Part shown: piece after piece, positions 8,679 to 17,196 of the stretch | Layout: every line of letters starts with the position of its first letter | How positions within the stretch are numbered: position 1 is the first letter of the stretch | From: Chryseobacterium sp. Bi04 | GTDB taxonomy: Bacteria > Bacteroidota > Bacteroidia > Flavobacteriales > Weeksellaceae | Reading direction: 5' to 3' | Length of the DNA: 64,000 bases | Assembly: GCF_918698085.1 (NCBI RefSeq) | Contig: NZ_CAKKLP010000001.1 | Coordinates: forward strand, 496,001-560,000 | The notes under the pieces: generated by a model | Seen by the model: the letters and a program-made list of their open reading frames with translations, nothing else | Told to the model about the DNA's origin: nothing | The model's database searches: none | Translations under genes and position numbers: made by a program

Positions 8679-9587
8679 ATGAAGAGAAACCTTTTGACGG
8701 TTTTCTGCTGTGTATTGCCATTAGGATACTGGATCAATGCCCAATCCGGAATATCCGGTGAGCTTAAAACAGAGTATATTGCTTCCTCCAGTTATATCCG
8801 TCCGGAAGACAGCTTAAAAACAAATTCTAAAAGTGATTTTAAAAGAGTAGACCTGAATCTAAGTATCCCATTATCTGTAAAAAAAGACAGCAATGGTAAA
8901 GTAAAAGCCTGGTCTATGCTCCTCGGTGGATCCTATGCAAAGATGACCCACAAAAATTATGAAAATCAGCTATTTCCCAATCAGATGCTGAATGCCCAGA
9001 TTGGAATACAGCACTTGAGACCATTAGGAAGGAAGTGGAGCATGATGATGACCGCATCAGTAGGCGTATATACCGATATGGAAAACATCAGTTTTGATGA
9101 TGTACTGGGGCAGGGTGGAATTCTTTTTATCAGGCATTTTAATCCTAACCTGGCACTTGGTGGCGGCCCTGTACTTACCACAGCATTTGGAGTTCCTATG
9201 ATTATGCCATGGATTTACTTCGATTGGAAGACCAATGGGAAAATTAAGTTCAATATCAATTTCCCGGAAGGAATGGAAGCCGGCTATCAGTTTACCGATA
9301 AATTTGCATTAAAAGCAGTGGTAAACCTCAGCGGGATGTCTGTAGAAAGGAATAAGGATGGAAAATCTACCTTGCTCGGCTATCAGCAGATCACGGCAGG
9401 AATAAGACCTGAAATAAAGCTTAATGATAAACTGAGCCTTCATCTTACAGGAGGAACAGCCTTATTGAGAAGTTTTAGCGAAAGTGACAGGAAAATCAAA
9501 AGCATCTTCAGGGAGAAAAAGATAGCTGATCCCAAATTTGCAAGCACATTTTACGTGGCTCTTGCCTTACGCTGGAATTTACCATAA
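8679..9587 (+). CDS. Outer-membrane beta-barrel protein, DUF6268-like
   Basis: 302 residues. A signal peptide spans about residues 1-21 (cleavage after INA in LGYWINAQSG). The mature part alternates hydrophobic and polar residues in repeated strands, for example GIQHLRPLGRKWSMMMTASVGVY, cut here for length, and it ends in LALRWNLP, an aromatic-containing terminal strand typical of barrels. I place it in the DUF6268 group by overall resemblance; this is a memory-based call. Function unknown. It is flanked by divergent and convergent genes, so it is probably monocistronic, ending at the hairpin at 9604-9633. Confidence 0.7.
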   Translation: MKRNLLTVFCCVLPLGYWINAQSGISGELKTEYIASSSYIRPEDSLKTNSKSDFKRVDLNLSIPLSVKKDSNGKVKAWSMLLGGSYAKMTHKNYENQLFPNQMLNAQIGIQHLRPLGRKWSMMMTASVGVYTDMENISFDDVLGQGGILFIRHFNPNLALGGGPVLTTAFGVPMIMPWIYFDWKTNGKIKFNINFPEGMEAGYQFTDKFALKAVVNLSGMSVERNKDGKSTLLGYQQITAGIRPEIKLNDKLSLHLTGGTALLRSFSESDRKIKSIFREKKIADPKFASTFYVALALRWNLP

Positions 9588-9603
9588 AGGATGAAACAAG
9601 AAG

Positions 9604-9633
9604 ATAATAGGGACAGAAATGGGTCCCTATTAT
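9604..9633. terminator. Bidirectional terminator
   Basis: Arms 9604-9614 and 9623-9633 are perfectly complementary over 11 bp around an eight-base loop. It lies between the 3' ends of the barrel gene (+) and the LytTR gene (-), so it can serve both. Confidence 0.7.
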
Positions 9634-9785
9634 TATTTCTTTTACTTATGCTTCGTGATTTTTTACGATAAACAACAGAAGCTTCATGAACGATATACTT
9701 CCAGCACATACTCTCCGTATTCCACTGTTTACTCATAATTTTTAGCCCAAATTCAGGGTAAATGTCAATAAAACAGCTTTTCCTT

Positions 9786-10520
9786 TTATTTGCTGATAAG
9801 CTTCTTATATACCACCTGATTGAGCAGTTCCTCTTTTCGGGTACGGGAAATAGGAAGCTCTATTTTATTGATAAACAGACGGCCTCCGGAAATCATGTCA
9901 ATATGGGTAATATTAATCAGAAACGATTTATGGATTCTGAAAAAATGTTCGGAAGGTAAAGATTCTTCAATAGCTTTCATGGTCTGATGAATGATCAGAG
10001 ACTTATCTTTAAAATGAAGTTTGGTGTAATTCTGCATACTTTCAACATATAGAATATCCACCCAGGAAACTTTGATAAAAGAATCAGACTGCCTTACATA
10101 CAGAAAGGGATCATCCAAAGGCGTGTTTTTTTTCAGTTTCTCACTGATGATAAACTGTTGCTGGGCTTTATTGACGGCCTGATAAAAACGGTTAAAAGCA
10201 ATAGGTTTTAAAAGATAATCGGCTACCTGCAGCCGGAATCCTTCCAGTGCATATTCGGAATACGCAGTTGTAAGGATGCATAACGGTGGGTTTTCGAGCT
10301 GTTCCAAAAATTCAAGACCACTTAAATAGGGCATATTGATATCCAGAAAAAGAAGATCTATTTCACTCTCCTTTACTTTGGAATCTGCCTCTAATGCAGT
10401 TGCACAAGTGCCTTCAACGGATAAAAAATCTATCTGGTCTGCCAGTGCTTTAAGATGGAATCTGGCTAACGGTTCATCATCTATGATCAGACATTTCATT
10501 TTAGGTATATTATTGCTCAT
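9786..10520 (-). CDS. LytTR-family response regulator
   Basis: 244 residues. The receiver domain covers about residues 8-125, with the acidic pair in LIIDDEP and the phosphoacceptor Asp60 in LLFLDINMP; YLLKPIAF holds the conserved Lys. A LytTR DNA-binding domain covers about 140-240 (YVESMQNYTKLHF, FFRIHKSFLINI, RTRKEELL). It overlaps the kinase gene at 10517 by four bases, so the two form a cognate LytS/LytR-type pair. LytTR regulators bind direct repeats near -35. Targets are unknown; the outer-membrane genes on either side are natural candidates (inference). Confidence 0.92.
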   Translation of the reverse strand: MSNNIPKMKCLIIDDEPLARFHLKALADQIDFLSVEGTCATALEADSKVKESEIDLLFLDINMPYLSGLEFLEQLENPPLCILTTAYSEYALEGFRLQVADYLLKPIAFNRFYQAVNKAQQQFIISEKLKKNTPLDDPFLYVRQSDSFIKVSWVDILYVESMQNYTKLHFKDKSLIIHQTMKAIEESLPSEHFFRIHKSFLINITHIDMISGGRLFINKIELPISRTRKEELLNQVVYKKLISK

Positions 10521-11566
10521 TCAGATAATTGTAAGGTTAAAGTGACTTTATAAACATGGCCGTCAGATTCAATTTTTAAATCATGAGAGTCCGGATATTG
10601 TAATTTTAAACGCTTTTTTACATTTTGAATACCAATTCCGCCGGTTCCTTTCTTCTTTTTATACATCACCCTGTCAGAATACGAGTTTTCTACATATAAT
10701 AAAAGGCTGTTATTTTCTTCTTGACATGAAATTCTGATATATCCAATTTGTCCGGGAAGTCGGCAAACATATTTAAAGGCGTTTTCAATAAAGGATACCA
10801 ATAGCAGAGGAGCAATAGAAGCTTTTTTATGGTCAATTTTCCAATGGGCATCAACCTCCAGTTCATTTCCCCATCTTAATTTCTCCACTTCAACCAGGTT
10901 TTGCAAATATTCAATCTCTTTATCCAGAGGCACCAGGTTTTGATTACAGTGATAGAGCTGATACCTTAAAATATCTGAAAACTTCATCAGTAAGAAATCA
11001 GCAAGCTGGATATCTGTTTTCATCAGAATATGAATGTGGTTCAGGATATTGAATACCACATGCGGATTGATCTGATCCTGCAGCAGCTTGAGCTGATTTT
11101 CCAGGTGAGCCTGCTGAAGAAGAATATGATCCCGCTCTATTCTTCCGTGTTCCTTATAAAATTTAATGCCACAGGCTGATCCGTTAATCAGAAAAGAAGC
11201 GGGAAGCGCCATATAAAATCCTTGCCATAAAATAGGGAGATGTCCCTTAAAAGTGGGCGGAAGATCTGTTTTGGGAGCAACTTCCAGGTAAGTGAATATG
11301 ACAGAATAAATGATACTTAAAAGAAGAATAACTATAGCCGCCTGTATCAGAAATCTCCTCATTTTTTTTAAATGTAAAGCCTTGGGAAGGAGTTTGGCAG
11401 TCAAAAAATGAGTGAACATAAAAGAACAGATGGTAATGATTACCGATTGAATCACAGCCAGGTATGTTTCTGTAGCAATCTGGAAATTACACCATAATAC
11501 AATCGCAAAAACAAGCCAGAAAATAAAAGTGAAAATATATTCTTTAACAATAAAAGGTTTTGTCAT
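10517..11566 (-). CDS. LytS-type sensor histidine kinase
   Basis: 349 residues. Four transmembrane helices occupy roughly residues 10-135. The kinase core starts at LQDQINPHVVFNILNH, where the His in NPHVVFN is the phosphorylation site of the His_kinase (PF06580) family. SFIENAFKYV is the N box, and KKGTGGIGIQNVKKRL is the glycine-rich lid. There is no large periplasmic sensor, so sensing is likely through the membrane helices. It is the first gene of a two-gene operon with the response regulator. Confidence 0.9.
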   Translation of the reverse strand: MTKPFIVKEYIFTFIFWLVFAIVLWCNFQIATETYLAVIQSVIITICSFMFTHFLTAKLLPKALHLKKMRRFLIQAAIVILLLSIIYSVIFTYLEVAPKTDLPPTFKGHLPILWQGFYMALPASFLINGSACGIKFYKEHGRIERDHILLQQAHLENQLKLLQDQINPHVVFNILNHIHILMKTDIQLADFLLMKFSDILRYQLYHCNQNLVPLDKEIEYLQNLVEVEKLRWGNELEVDAHWKIDHKKASIAPLLLVSFIENAFKYVCRLPGQIGYIRISCQEENNSLLLYVENSYSDRVMYKKKKGTGGIGIQNVKKRLKLQYPDSHDLKIESDGHVYKVTLTLQLSE

Positions 11567-11597
11567 GAGAAGATGTAAAGTAAAGTTATAAAAAAAT

Positions 11598-11621
11598 AGA
11601 AACTGCAGAGTAGCAGTTTCT
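11598..11621 (-). terminator. Terminator of the barrel gene at 11646
   Basis: Arms 11598-11606 and 11613-11621 pair perfectly over 9 bp with a six-base loop. On the minus strand the second arm is followed by ATTTTTTTA, so this is a classic intrinsic terminator just past the stop at 11646. Confidence 0.75.
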
Positions 11622-11645
11622 AATGGTAAAGATAATTTAAGTTTT

Positions 11646-12239
11646 TTAAAATAAGAAATAGCCTATTCCTAAGCTGAAACTGTGGGGTTTGGATTTAAAA
11701 TCTTTGCTGATGCTTGAAAGTCCTGTTTCATACCTAAGGTCTACGGTGAAATTCTTATAATCTACACCTACACCTCCCGTAAGCCCTATATTGGATTTGT
11801 CAAACTTTTTAAAACCCTCCTGAAGAGCTTGTGAAGTTGATATTTTATTATTAAAAGCATAACTGTACACTCCACCGGCAAATACCCTTAGGTTGATGTC
11901 GTCTGTTTTTATTACTTTATATCCCACTACTACAGGAATATCAATAGCATTCCAGCTCAGTTTTGCTGAACTTCCGTTTTTTGCTTCGTAAGATGTTTTT
12001 CTTTTGTTGAATAATGCTTCTCCTTGTACATAAAGACGGCCAATATCCATTCTTGTCATAATTCCTGCCTGATAACCAAATCCGTATTTTCCTTCCAAGG
12101 AAGATTCCGTTGAGGTTTTTGTAAAATTTGTGCCTCCCTTTACTCCAATGTGAAAAGCCGGGGTCTGCTGTGCCTGAGTTTCTATGGAGTAGGTGATGCA
12201 TAATAACAGGGAGCTGATTGCTAAAAATTGATGTTTCAT
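11646..12239 (-). CDS. PorT-like outer-membrane beta-barrel protein
   Basis: 197 residues from the ATG at 12239, which gives a clean signal peptide (MKHQFLAISSLLLCITYSIE, cleavage near TQAQ). An in-frame ATG at 12269 would put ten polar residues in front and spoil it. The mature protein opens with FHIGVKGGTNFTK and ends with HSFSLGIGYFLF, typical of the PorT/OMP_b-brl_2 eight-stranded barrels of Bacteroidota. Function unknown. It lies between the two-component system and the Cys-rich peptide gene, all on one strand, but separate terminators bound each. Confidence 0.8.
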   Translation of the reverse strand: MKHQFLAISSLLLCITYSIETQAQQTPAFHIGVKGGTNFTKTSTESSLEGKYGFGYQAGIMTRMDIGRLYVQGEALFNKRKTSYEAKNGSSAKLSWNAIDIPVVVGYKVIKTDDINLRVFAGGVYSYAFNNKISTSQALQEGFKKFDKSNIGLTGGVGVDYKNFTVDLRYETGLSSISKDFKSKPHSFSLGIGYFLF

Positions 12240-12371
12240 AAATTGATTGTTGTTAAAAACTTGATGCAAAACAACAAATCAGAAAGATGAGGTGAAACTT
12301 TATTTGATGAACGGTAGAAATGTTATGATAAGTCTCCTTTTTTGAGAGAAGTAGAAAAGGCAGGGATAAAA

Positions 12372-12399
12372 AAAATCGAAAGATCTTTCTTTCGATTTT
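12372..12399 (-). terminator. Terminator of the Cys-rich peptide gene
   Basis: Arms 12372-12383 and 12388-12399 pair perfectly over 12 bp with a four-base loop. On the minus strand they are followed by a run of T, seven bases past the stop codon at 12406. Confidence 0.8.
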
Positions 12400-12405
12400 A
12401 AATAT

Positions 12406-12651
12406 TTAAAAAGGTTGCTCTTCACAAATGATTGGTGGAAAACATCCGCCTCCGCCGCCGCCTGGAGTTCCTCCTCCCACGGCAATACATTGTCCGGGGC
12501 TGCCATCCTCATACATTTCACAGGCTTTTCCATAAGCACATTGGCAGTCACTCTGGCAATTATAAGAATCTCCACCCATATGGCAGTTGTCTATTCCGTT
12601 ACCAAGAATTGTTGAGAGGTCTTTTCTCAAAAGTTTTTTCATTTTTTTCAT
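12406..12651 (-). CDS. Cys-rich small peptide with double-glycine-like leader
   Basis: 81 residues, or 78 from the second Met. The N-terminus KKLLRKDLSTILGNG resembles the leaders of Bacteroidota double-glycine peptides, with GNG at residues 17-19 in place of GG. The rest has eight Cys (23, 32, 36, 38, 44, 55, 70, 76), a Gly-rich run at 59-69 and a Pro/Cys tail. A processed, disulfide-bonded or modified secreted peptide is plausible. No peptidase-ABC exporter, radical SAM enzyme or cyclase is nearby, so any maturation machinery would be elsewhere. The terminator immediately downstream supports its being a real gene. Confidence 0.65.
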   Translation of the reverse strand: MKKMKKLLRKDLSTILGNGIDNCHMGGDSYNCQSDCQCAYGKACEMYEDGSPGQCIAVGGGTPGGGGGGCFPPIICEEQPF

Positions 12652-12789
12652 AATGCAATTTGATGTTAAAAGTTAATAGTCTTTTTTGTATGTGAAAGTA
12701 AATATAATGAAAAATCAAATGGGTTGTACTTTTAAGTGCCTGTTAATAAGTGTAATGTCTGAATTATGCTTACTCCTTTAGAAGAAAAA

Positions 12790-12817
12790 AATAAACCCAC
12801 TGTGTAGCGGGTTTATT
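12790..12817 (-). terminator. Terminator of the pepT / TonB-like operon
   Basis: Arms 12790-12798 and 12809-12817 pair over 9 bp. On the minus strand the hairpin is followed by TTTTTTT. It lies four bases past the stop at 12821. Confidence 0.8.
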
Positions 12818-12820
12818 CTG

Positions 12821-13387
12821 TTATTTTTTAAATGTTAGCGTCAAAGGAATAGAGACTGTAGAAGATACCGGTTTCCCGTTGTTTTCGGCAGGTTTCCATT
12901 TGCCTTTATCTCTGATACGGTAGAAGGCGGCTTCAATGAATGCATTTACATCTTCATTATTCCCCTTTACCTGTGCATCAAGAGCGTTTCCTTTAGAATC
13001 TACTACGAAGCTCATTGTTGCTTTGTAAGAATCTGAAGCAAAATTTAGAAAATCAAGGTCAGCTGCCTCATGCAGAAGCTGATGAAAAGCTCTTTTTCCC
13101 TTTTCATATTCTGCTTCCTTGGTAACTTTACCTTTTGTAGGTGGGTCTAAAGCAATTATTTTCTTGTCTTCAGCGGAAAGCTGATCTAAAGCATTTTTGT
13201 ACGATGTTATTTTATCCTCAGTAAGAAGCCACTCCTTCTTGGTTCTTAGATCATTAGGTTTAGGATATTTTTTATACAGAGCCGTTTTCTTTCTGTCATA
13301 ACGAGAGTCTGCTCTCTGAAATTCAGAAATTTGGGCACTGCTGAAAACAAAAACAAAAATGAATGCTAATGCTGAGAGTTTTTTCAT
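12821..13387 (-). CDS. Secreted protein with TonB C-terminal-like domain
   Basis: 188 residues with a signal peptide at about 1-18 (cleavage near VFSSAQ). A charged helical region follows (about 25-110). The C-terminal 80 residues carry MSFVVDSKGNALDAQV, KGKWKPAENNGKPV and VSIPLTLTFKK, the TonB_C fold. There is no Pro-rich spanner. It starts six bases after pepT, so the two are cotranscribed, although no functional link is evident. Compare the shorter protein at 1073-1468. Confidence 0.75.
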   Translation of the reverse strand: MKKLSALAFIFVFVFSSAQISEFQRADSRYDRKKTALYKKYPKPNDLRTKKEWLLTEDKITSYKNALDQLSAEDKKIIALDPPTKGKVTKEAEYEKGKRAFHQLLHEAADLDFLNFASDSYKATMSFVVDSKGNALDAQVKGNNEDVNAFIEAAFYRIRDKGKWKPAENNGKPVSSTVSIPLTLTFKK

Positions 13388-13393
13388 CAGTAA

Positions 13394-14641
13394 TTAAGCT
13401 TTTACAATATTAATGATTACTTCAGTTGCTTTTTCCATACTTTCCAAAGCTACATACTCATAAGGTCCGTGGAAGTTGATTCCTCCGGCAAAGATATTGG
13501 GACATGGAAGGCCCATATAAGAAAGCTGAGCTCCATCTGTTCCTCCTCTGATCGCTTTGATCTTAGGTTCAATACCTGCTTCTGTCATTGCTTTCGCAGC
13601 AAGATCTACAATGTGCATTTTGCCTTCGAACTGCTGCTTCATATTTCTGTATTGCTCCTTGATCTCCACTTCAGCAGTTCCTTCACCATGTTTTTGGTTG
13701 AATTCAGCTACTTTTTCTTCCATGAATTTCTTTCTGGCTTCAAATTTATCAGCATTATGATCACGGATGATATACTGAAGTTTAGCTTCAGAAATGTCAG
13801 CAGTGATATCCATTAAATGATAGAAACCGTCAAAACCTTTAGTGGTAGCAGGCGTTTCATTTGCCGGAAGGCTCTGTGCAAATTCGGCAGCTAAAAGCGC
13901 TGCATTGACCATTTTTCCGTAAGCATAACCAGGGTGTACACTTAATCCGTGGATTTTCACTACAGCTCCTGCAGCATTGAAGTTTTCATATTCAAGCTCT
14001 CCAACTTCTCCGCCATCCATTGTATAGGCCCATTCTGCCCCAAATTTTGCCACATCAAATTTGTGCGCCCCTCTTCCGATTTCTTCATCAGGGGTAAACC
14101 CTACAGCAATTCTTCCGTGTTTAATTTCAGGGTGGGCAATCAGATATTCTGCAGCCGTTACAATCTCTGCACATCCTGCTTTATCATCAGCACCCAGAAG
14201 CGTGTTTCCATCTGTTGTAATTAACGTTTGGCCGATATATTTTTTTAAACTTTCAAATTTTGAAGGAGATAAAGTGAATCCTGTGGTCTGGTTCAGCAGA
14301 AGATCATTTCCATCATAATTCTTCCAAACCTGAGGATTTACATTCTCTCCGCTGAAGTCCGGTGAAGTATCATAATGTGAAATGAATCCAATAGTAGGTC
14401 TGTCGTCATTTTCCAGGTTAGAAGGAATATATCCCATAATATAACCATTCCCATCAATGGAAACATTTTCCAAACCTATGGTCTTCAGTTCTTCAGTAAT
14501 ATAGTTGGCAATATCCCACTGTCTTGGAGTGGAAGGTGTTGCTTCACTCTCGGCATCACTGGTTGAATATATTTTTACATAACTAAGAAAACGGTTCAGT
14601 AATTTCTCTTTCCACAAAGGGTTGAATTCTATTGTACTCAT
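13394..14641 (-). CDS. pepT: Peptidase T (tripeptide aminopeptidase)
   Basis: PepT is a cytoplasmic zinc aminopeptidase that removes the N-terminal residue from tripeptides. All M20B landmarks are present: SHYDTSPDF (first metal His and Asp), LGADDKAG (bridging Asp), TPDEEIGRGAHKFD (catalytic Glu), TMDGGEVGELEYENFNAA, and GGTDGAQLSYMGLPCPN with FHGPYEYV near the end. The start at 14641 gives 415 residues. An in-frame ATG at 14674 is rejected because the -7 element at 14663-14670 would then lie inside the coding region. Confidence 0.93.
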   Translation of the reverse strand: MSTIEFNPLWKEKLLNRFLSYVKIYSTSDAESEATPSTPRQWDIANYITEELKTIGLENVSIDGNGYIMGYIPSNLENDDRPTIGFISHYDTSPDFSGENVNPQVWKNYDGNDLLLNQTTGFTLSPSKFESLKKYIGQTLITTDGNTLLGADDKAGCAEIVTAAEYLIAHPEIKHGRIAVGFTPDEEIGRGAHKFDVAKFGAEWAYTMDGGEVGELEYENFNAAGAVVKIHGLSVHPGYAYGKMVNAALLAAEFAQSLPANETPATTKGFDGFYHLMDITADISEAKLQYIIRDHNADKFEARKKFMEEKVAEFNQKHGEGTAEVEIKEQYRNMKQQFEGKMHIVDLAAKAMTEAGIEPKIKAIRGGTDGAQLSYMGLPCPNIFAGGINFHGPYEYVALESMEKATEVIINIVKA

Positions 14642-14662
14642 TAGATTAATCATAAATTTTAA

Positions 14663-14670
14663 CAAAGTTA
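14663..14670 (-). promoter_or_regulatory. -7 element of pepT
   Basis: On the minus strand the bases read TAACTTTG, a full match to TAnnTTTG, 21 bases before the chosen start at 14641. No TTG is seen at the expected distance. Confidence 0.45.
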
Positions 14671-14803
14671 GCAAATTTGCTGCTCAGAATAGGTTATTTG
14701 CGATTGAATATCAGTTATTGAAATTTTAAATCGGATATAAATCTTTGAAAATCAAAATAATGTTAGATTTGTATGTACCGTATACGAACTGGTTTAGTTT
14801 TAT

Positions 14804-14811
14804 TATATTTG
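14804..14811 (+). promoter_or_regulatory. -7 element of the HMG-CoA lyase gene
   Basis: TATATTTG matches TAnnTTTG and lies 18 bases before the ATG at 14830, implying a very short leader. There is no clear -33 TTG. Confidence 0.45.
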
Positions 14812-14829
14812 AGAAAATGAAAAGTACCA

Positions 14830-15678
14830 ATGTTTCTAACTGAATGCCCAAGAGATGCCATGCAGGGATGGGGAGAGTTTATCCCCACTGATAAAAAAAT
14901 AGATTATATCAACTCTTTAATGGATGTTGGTTTTGATGTATTGGATTGCCTGAGTTTTGTTTCACCGAAAGCAATTCCGCAGATGGCAGACTCTGATGTG
15001 GTTGCTGAAAATATTGATAAATCCCGTTCCAAAACCCAGGTTTCTGCTATTATCGGAAACTACAGAGGCGCTGAAAAAGCATTAAAACATGCTTCAGTAG
15101 ATATTCTTGGATTCCCTTTCTCTATTTCTGAAACATTCCAGCATAGAAATACGAATAAAAGCCAGGAAGAAGCTTTTGAGGAAATTATCAGAATGCTTGA
15201 GCTGACCAAAAGTGAAGGAAAACAGCTGAACATTTATTTCTCTATGGCCTTTGGAAATCCATATGGAGAAATGTGGAAATGGGAAGATGTAGACCGTTGG
15301 GCACAAAGATTTTCAGAAATCGGAGTGAAAGATATTCTGCTTTCTGATACAACAGGAGTAGCCACTCCCGAAACAATTGCTCTTTTATTTGAAAAAATTC
15401 CTTCAAAATATCCTGAAATCAATTTCGGGGGACATTTCCATAACCGTTATGAAGATTCTTATTCGAAATTAAAAGCGGCTTACGATCAAGGTTGCAGAAG
15501 ATTCGACAGTGCAATTAAAGGAATCGGAGGATGTCCTATGGCTAAAGACGATCTGGTGGGAAATATGCCTACTGAACAGGTGATCAATTTTATGAGTGTT
15601 GAAAAAGCAGATCACAAGCTGAACCTCCTAAACTTTGAAAGTTCTTACAATAAGGCTAAGGATATTTTTCATTTTTAG
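14830..15678 (+). CDS. Hydroxymethylglutaryl-CoA lyase
   Basis: 282 residues, DRE-TIM metallolyase family. The enzyme splits 3-hydroxy-3-methylglutaryl-CoA to acetoacetate and acetyl-CoA, the last step of leucine breakdown. Visible motifs are TECPRDAMQGW at the N-terminus (the PRD-Q motif), GGHFHNRY with the metal-binding His pair, and IKGIGGCPMAKDDLVGNMPTE, the family signature with the active-site Cys. The start leaves only three residues before the first strand, which is usual for this group. No other leucine-degradation gene lies nearby. Confidence 0.92.
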   Translation: MFLTECPRDAMQGWGEFIPTDKKIDYINSLMDVGFDVLDCLSFVSPKAIPQMADSDVVAENIDKSRSKTQVSAIIGNYRGAEKALKHASVDILGFPFSISETFQHRNTNKSQEEAFEEIIRMLELTKSEGKQLNIYFSMAFGNPYGEMWKWEDVDRWAQRFSEIGVKDILLSDTTGVATPETIALLFEKIPSKYPEINFGGHFHNRYEDSYSKLKAAYDQGCRRFDSAIKGIGGCPMAKDDLVGNMPTEQVINFMSVEKADHKLNLLNFESSYNKAKDIFHF

Positions 15679-15983
15679 AATGAATTAATAGTCAAATATC
15701 CAGCAGATTTGAACAATTATACAGACTGTATAAACGGCGTTAGGTTTGTCATTCCGTAAGAATCTCAATTTTTACTAAATATAATGGCTTAGATTCCTGC
15801 GGAATGACAAAAATACCGTTTGAGGCTACTAAAAGCAATTTCTATTGATCTTATAAGATAGAGTTCAGACTAAAATGTATTGAAATTACCCTTACGGAAT
15901 AAATGGATACCCCGCTTTACTATATTCAAATATCAATGGTTTTAACCAAAATGTAATTATAATTAACTCAAAAAATCAACAAA
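15679..15983. other. Intergenic region with one inverted repeat
   Basis: No gene is seen in these 305 bases. Apart from the inverted repeat at 15745-15811 it is AT-rich sequence leading to the rhodanese gene at 15984; no TAnnTTTG box was found in front of that gene. Confidence 0.6.
15745..15811. repeat. 21-bp inverted repeat, possible dispersed palindromic element
   Basis: Arms 15745-15765 and 15791-15811 are complementary at 19 of 21 positions around a 25-base loop. Each arm holds GTCATTCCG or its complement. The long near-perfect arms and lack of a U-run make it look more like a mobile palindromic element than an ordinary terminator, though it could end the lyase transcript. No second copy was noticed in this window. 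Confidence 0.65.
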
Positions 15984-16820
15984 ATGTCTCCAATAATTTC
16001 ACCTTCCGAATTAAAAAGCTTCCCTACAGGCAACCTCATCATTCTTGATGCAAGAACCGGAAAAGATGTTGCCGGGAATTACCTTGAGAAACATATCAAA
16101 GGAGCATTATTCATCGATTTGGATAAAGATTTGGCGGAGATAGGAGAGGATGCCGCTTTTGGGGGAAGACATCCGCTTCCTTCCATAGAAAAATTTGCTG
16201 AAACGTTATCAAACCTTGGAATCTCTGAAGATTCCCACATCGTGGTATATGATGATAAAAACGCTTCCAATGCAGCAGCAAGAGCTTGGTGGATGCTCAA
16301 ATCTTTTGGGTTCGAAAATGTACAGGTTCTTAATGGCGGAATGCAGGCAGCGGAAAAAGAAGGCATAGAATTTTCTTCTGGAAAAGAGGAGGTTAAAAAG
16401 GTTCCATTGATGAAAAAAGATCACTGGTTTCTGCCTGTTTCAAAACTGGAAGAAGTTGAAAATGAATTGAAAAATACTTCTGCTACTGTTATTGACGTAA
16501 GGGATGCCTACCGATACAGGGGAGAATCGGAACCTATTGATCTGGTTGCCGGGCATATTCCGGGGGCAATCAATATTCCTTTTTCAGAAAATTTGGATGA
16601 AAACGGATTCTTCCTGAAACCTGAGATTTTAAAGGAAAAATATAATAAATGGTTAGAAAATAAGCCGGAGCATTTGATTATCCATTGTGGATCAGGCGTT
16701 ACGGCATGTCACACGATTTTAGCGTTAGATTATGCCGGGTTTAAAATTCCCAATCTGTATGTAGGTTCATGGAGTGAGTGGAGCAGGAGAGAAGGAAAAG
16801 AAATTGCAAAAGACATTTAA
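15984..16820 (+). CDS. Sulfurtransferase with two rhodanese domains
   Basis: 278 residues, the normal length for thiosulfate or 3-mercaptopyruvate sulfurtransferases. The first rhodanese domain (about 1-130) is the inactive one (VVYDDKNASNAAARAWW, with Asp in place of the active Cys). The second (about 150-275) has the loop HCGSGVTA, whose Cys carries the persulfide. The CGSGVTA form is common in enzymes using 3-mercaptopyruvate, and also occurs in thiosulfate users, so the donor is left open. Cytoplasmic. It stands alone and ends at the perfect palindrome at 16828-16851. Confidence 0.88.
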   Translation: MSPIISPSELKSFPTGNLIILDARTGKDVAGNYLEKHIKGALFIDLDKDLAEIGEDAAFGGRHPLPSIEKFAETLSNLGISEDSHIVVYDDKNASNAAARAWWMLKSFGFENVQVLNGGMQAAEKEGIEFSSGKEEVKKVPLMKKDHWFLPVSKLEEVENELKNTSATVIDVRDAYRYRGESEPIDLVAGHIPGAINIPFSENLDENGFFLKPEILKEKYNKWLENKPEHLIIHCGSGVTACHTILALDYAGFKIPNLYVGSWSEWSRREGKEIAKDI

Positions 16821-16827
16821 AAAACAT

Positions 16828-16851
16828 AAACCTCAGAAATTTCTGAGGTTT
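16828..16851. terminator. Bidirectional terminator
   Basis: A perfect 24-base palindrome with T-rich sequence on both sides. It lies between the convergent 3' ends of the rhodanese gene (+) and the DUF59 gene (-). Confidence 0.8.
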
Positions 16852-16866
16852 TATATTTTATAATGA

Positions 16867-17193
16867 TTAAAGCATTCCCAGTTCAAACTTAGCTTCCTCG
16901 CTCATCATATCCTTGTTCCAGCTCGGTTCAAAGGTAAGCTCTAAATCAACACTTTTTACATGTTCTACTTCCCCAACTTTATCTTTTACTTCTTGTGGAA
17001 GGGTTTCAGCCACAGGGCAGTTGGGAGTAGTAAGTGTCATTACAATTTTTACGTCTACATCATCGGAGATTTGTACATCATAAATCAGCCCTAATTCGTA
17101 AATGTCCACCGGTATTTCAGGGTCATATACGGATTTCAGTACCTTGATGATTTCTTCACCAATGTCAGCAATTTGATCGTCTGTAAATTTCAT
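16867..17193 (-). CDS. DUF59/MIP18-family Fe-S cluster assembly protein (SufT-like)
   Basis: 108 residues. The motifs YDPEIPVDIYELGLIYDV and MTLTTPNCPVAETLP, with its conserved Cys, are those of the PaaD/MIP18 family found in SUF system clusters. The role is in maturation of Fe-S proteins in the cytoplasm. No suf gene is next to it; it ends a four-gene operon with a nuclease, a CsaA-like protein and a putative metallopeptidase, starting three bases after the nuclease stop. Confidence 0.85.
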   Translation of the reverse strand: MKFTDDQIADIGEEIIKVLKSVYDPEIPVDIYELGLIYDVQISDDVDVKIVMTLTTPNCPVAETLPQEVKDKVGEVEHVKSVDLELTFEPSWNKDMMSEEAKFELGML

Positions 17194-17196
17194 TTT

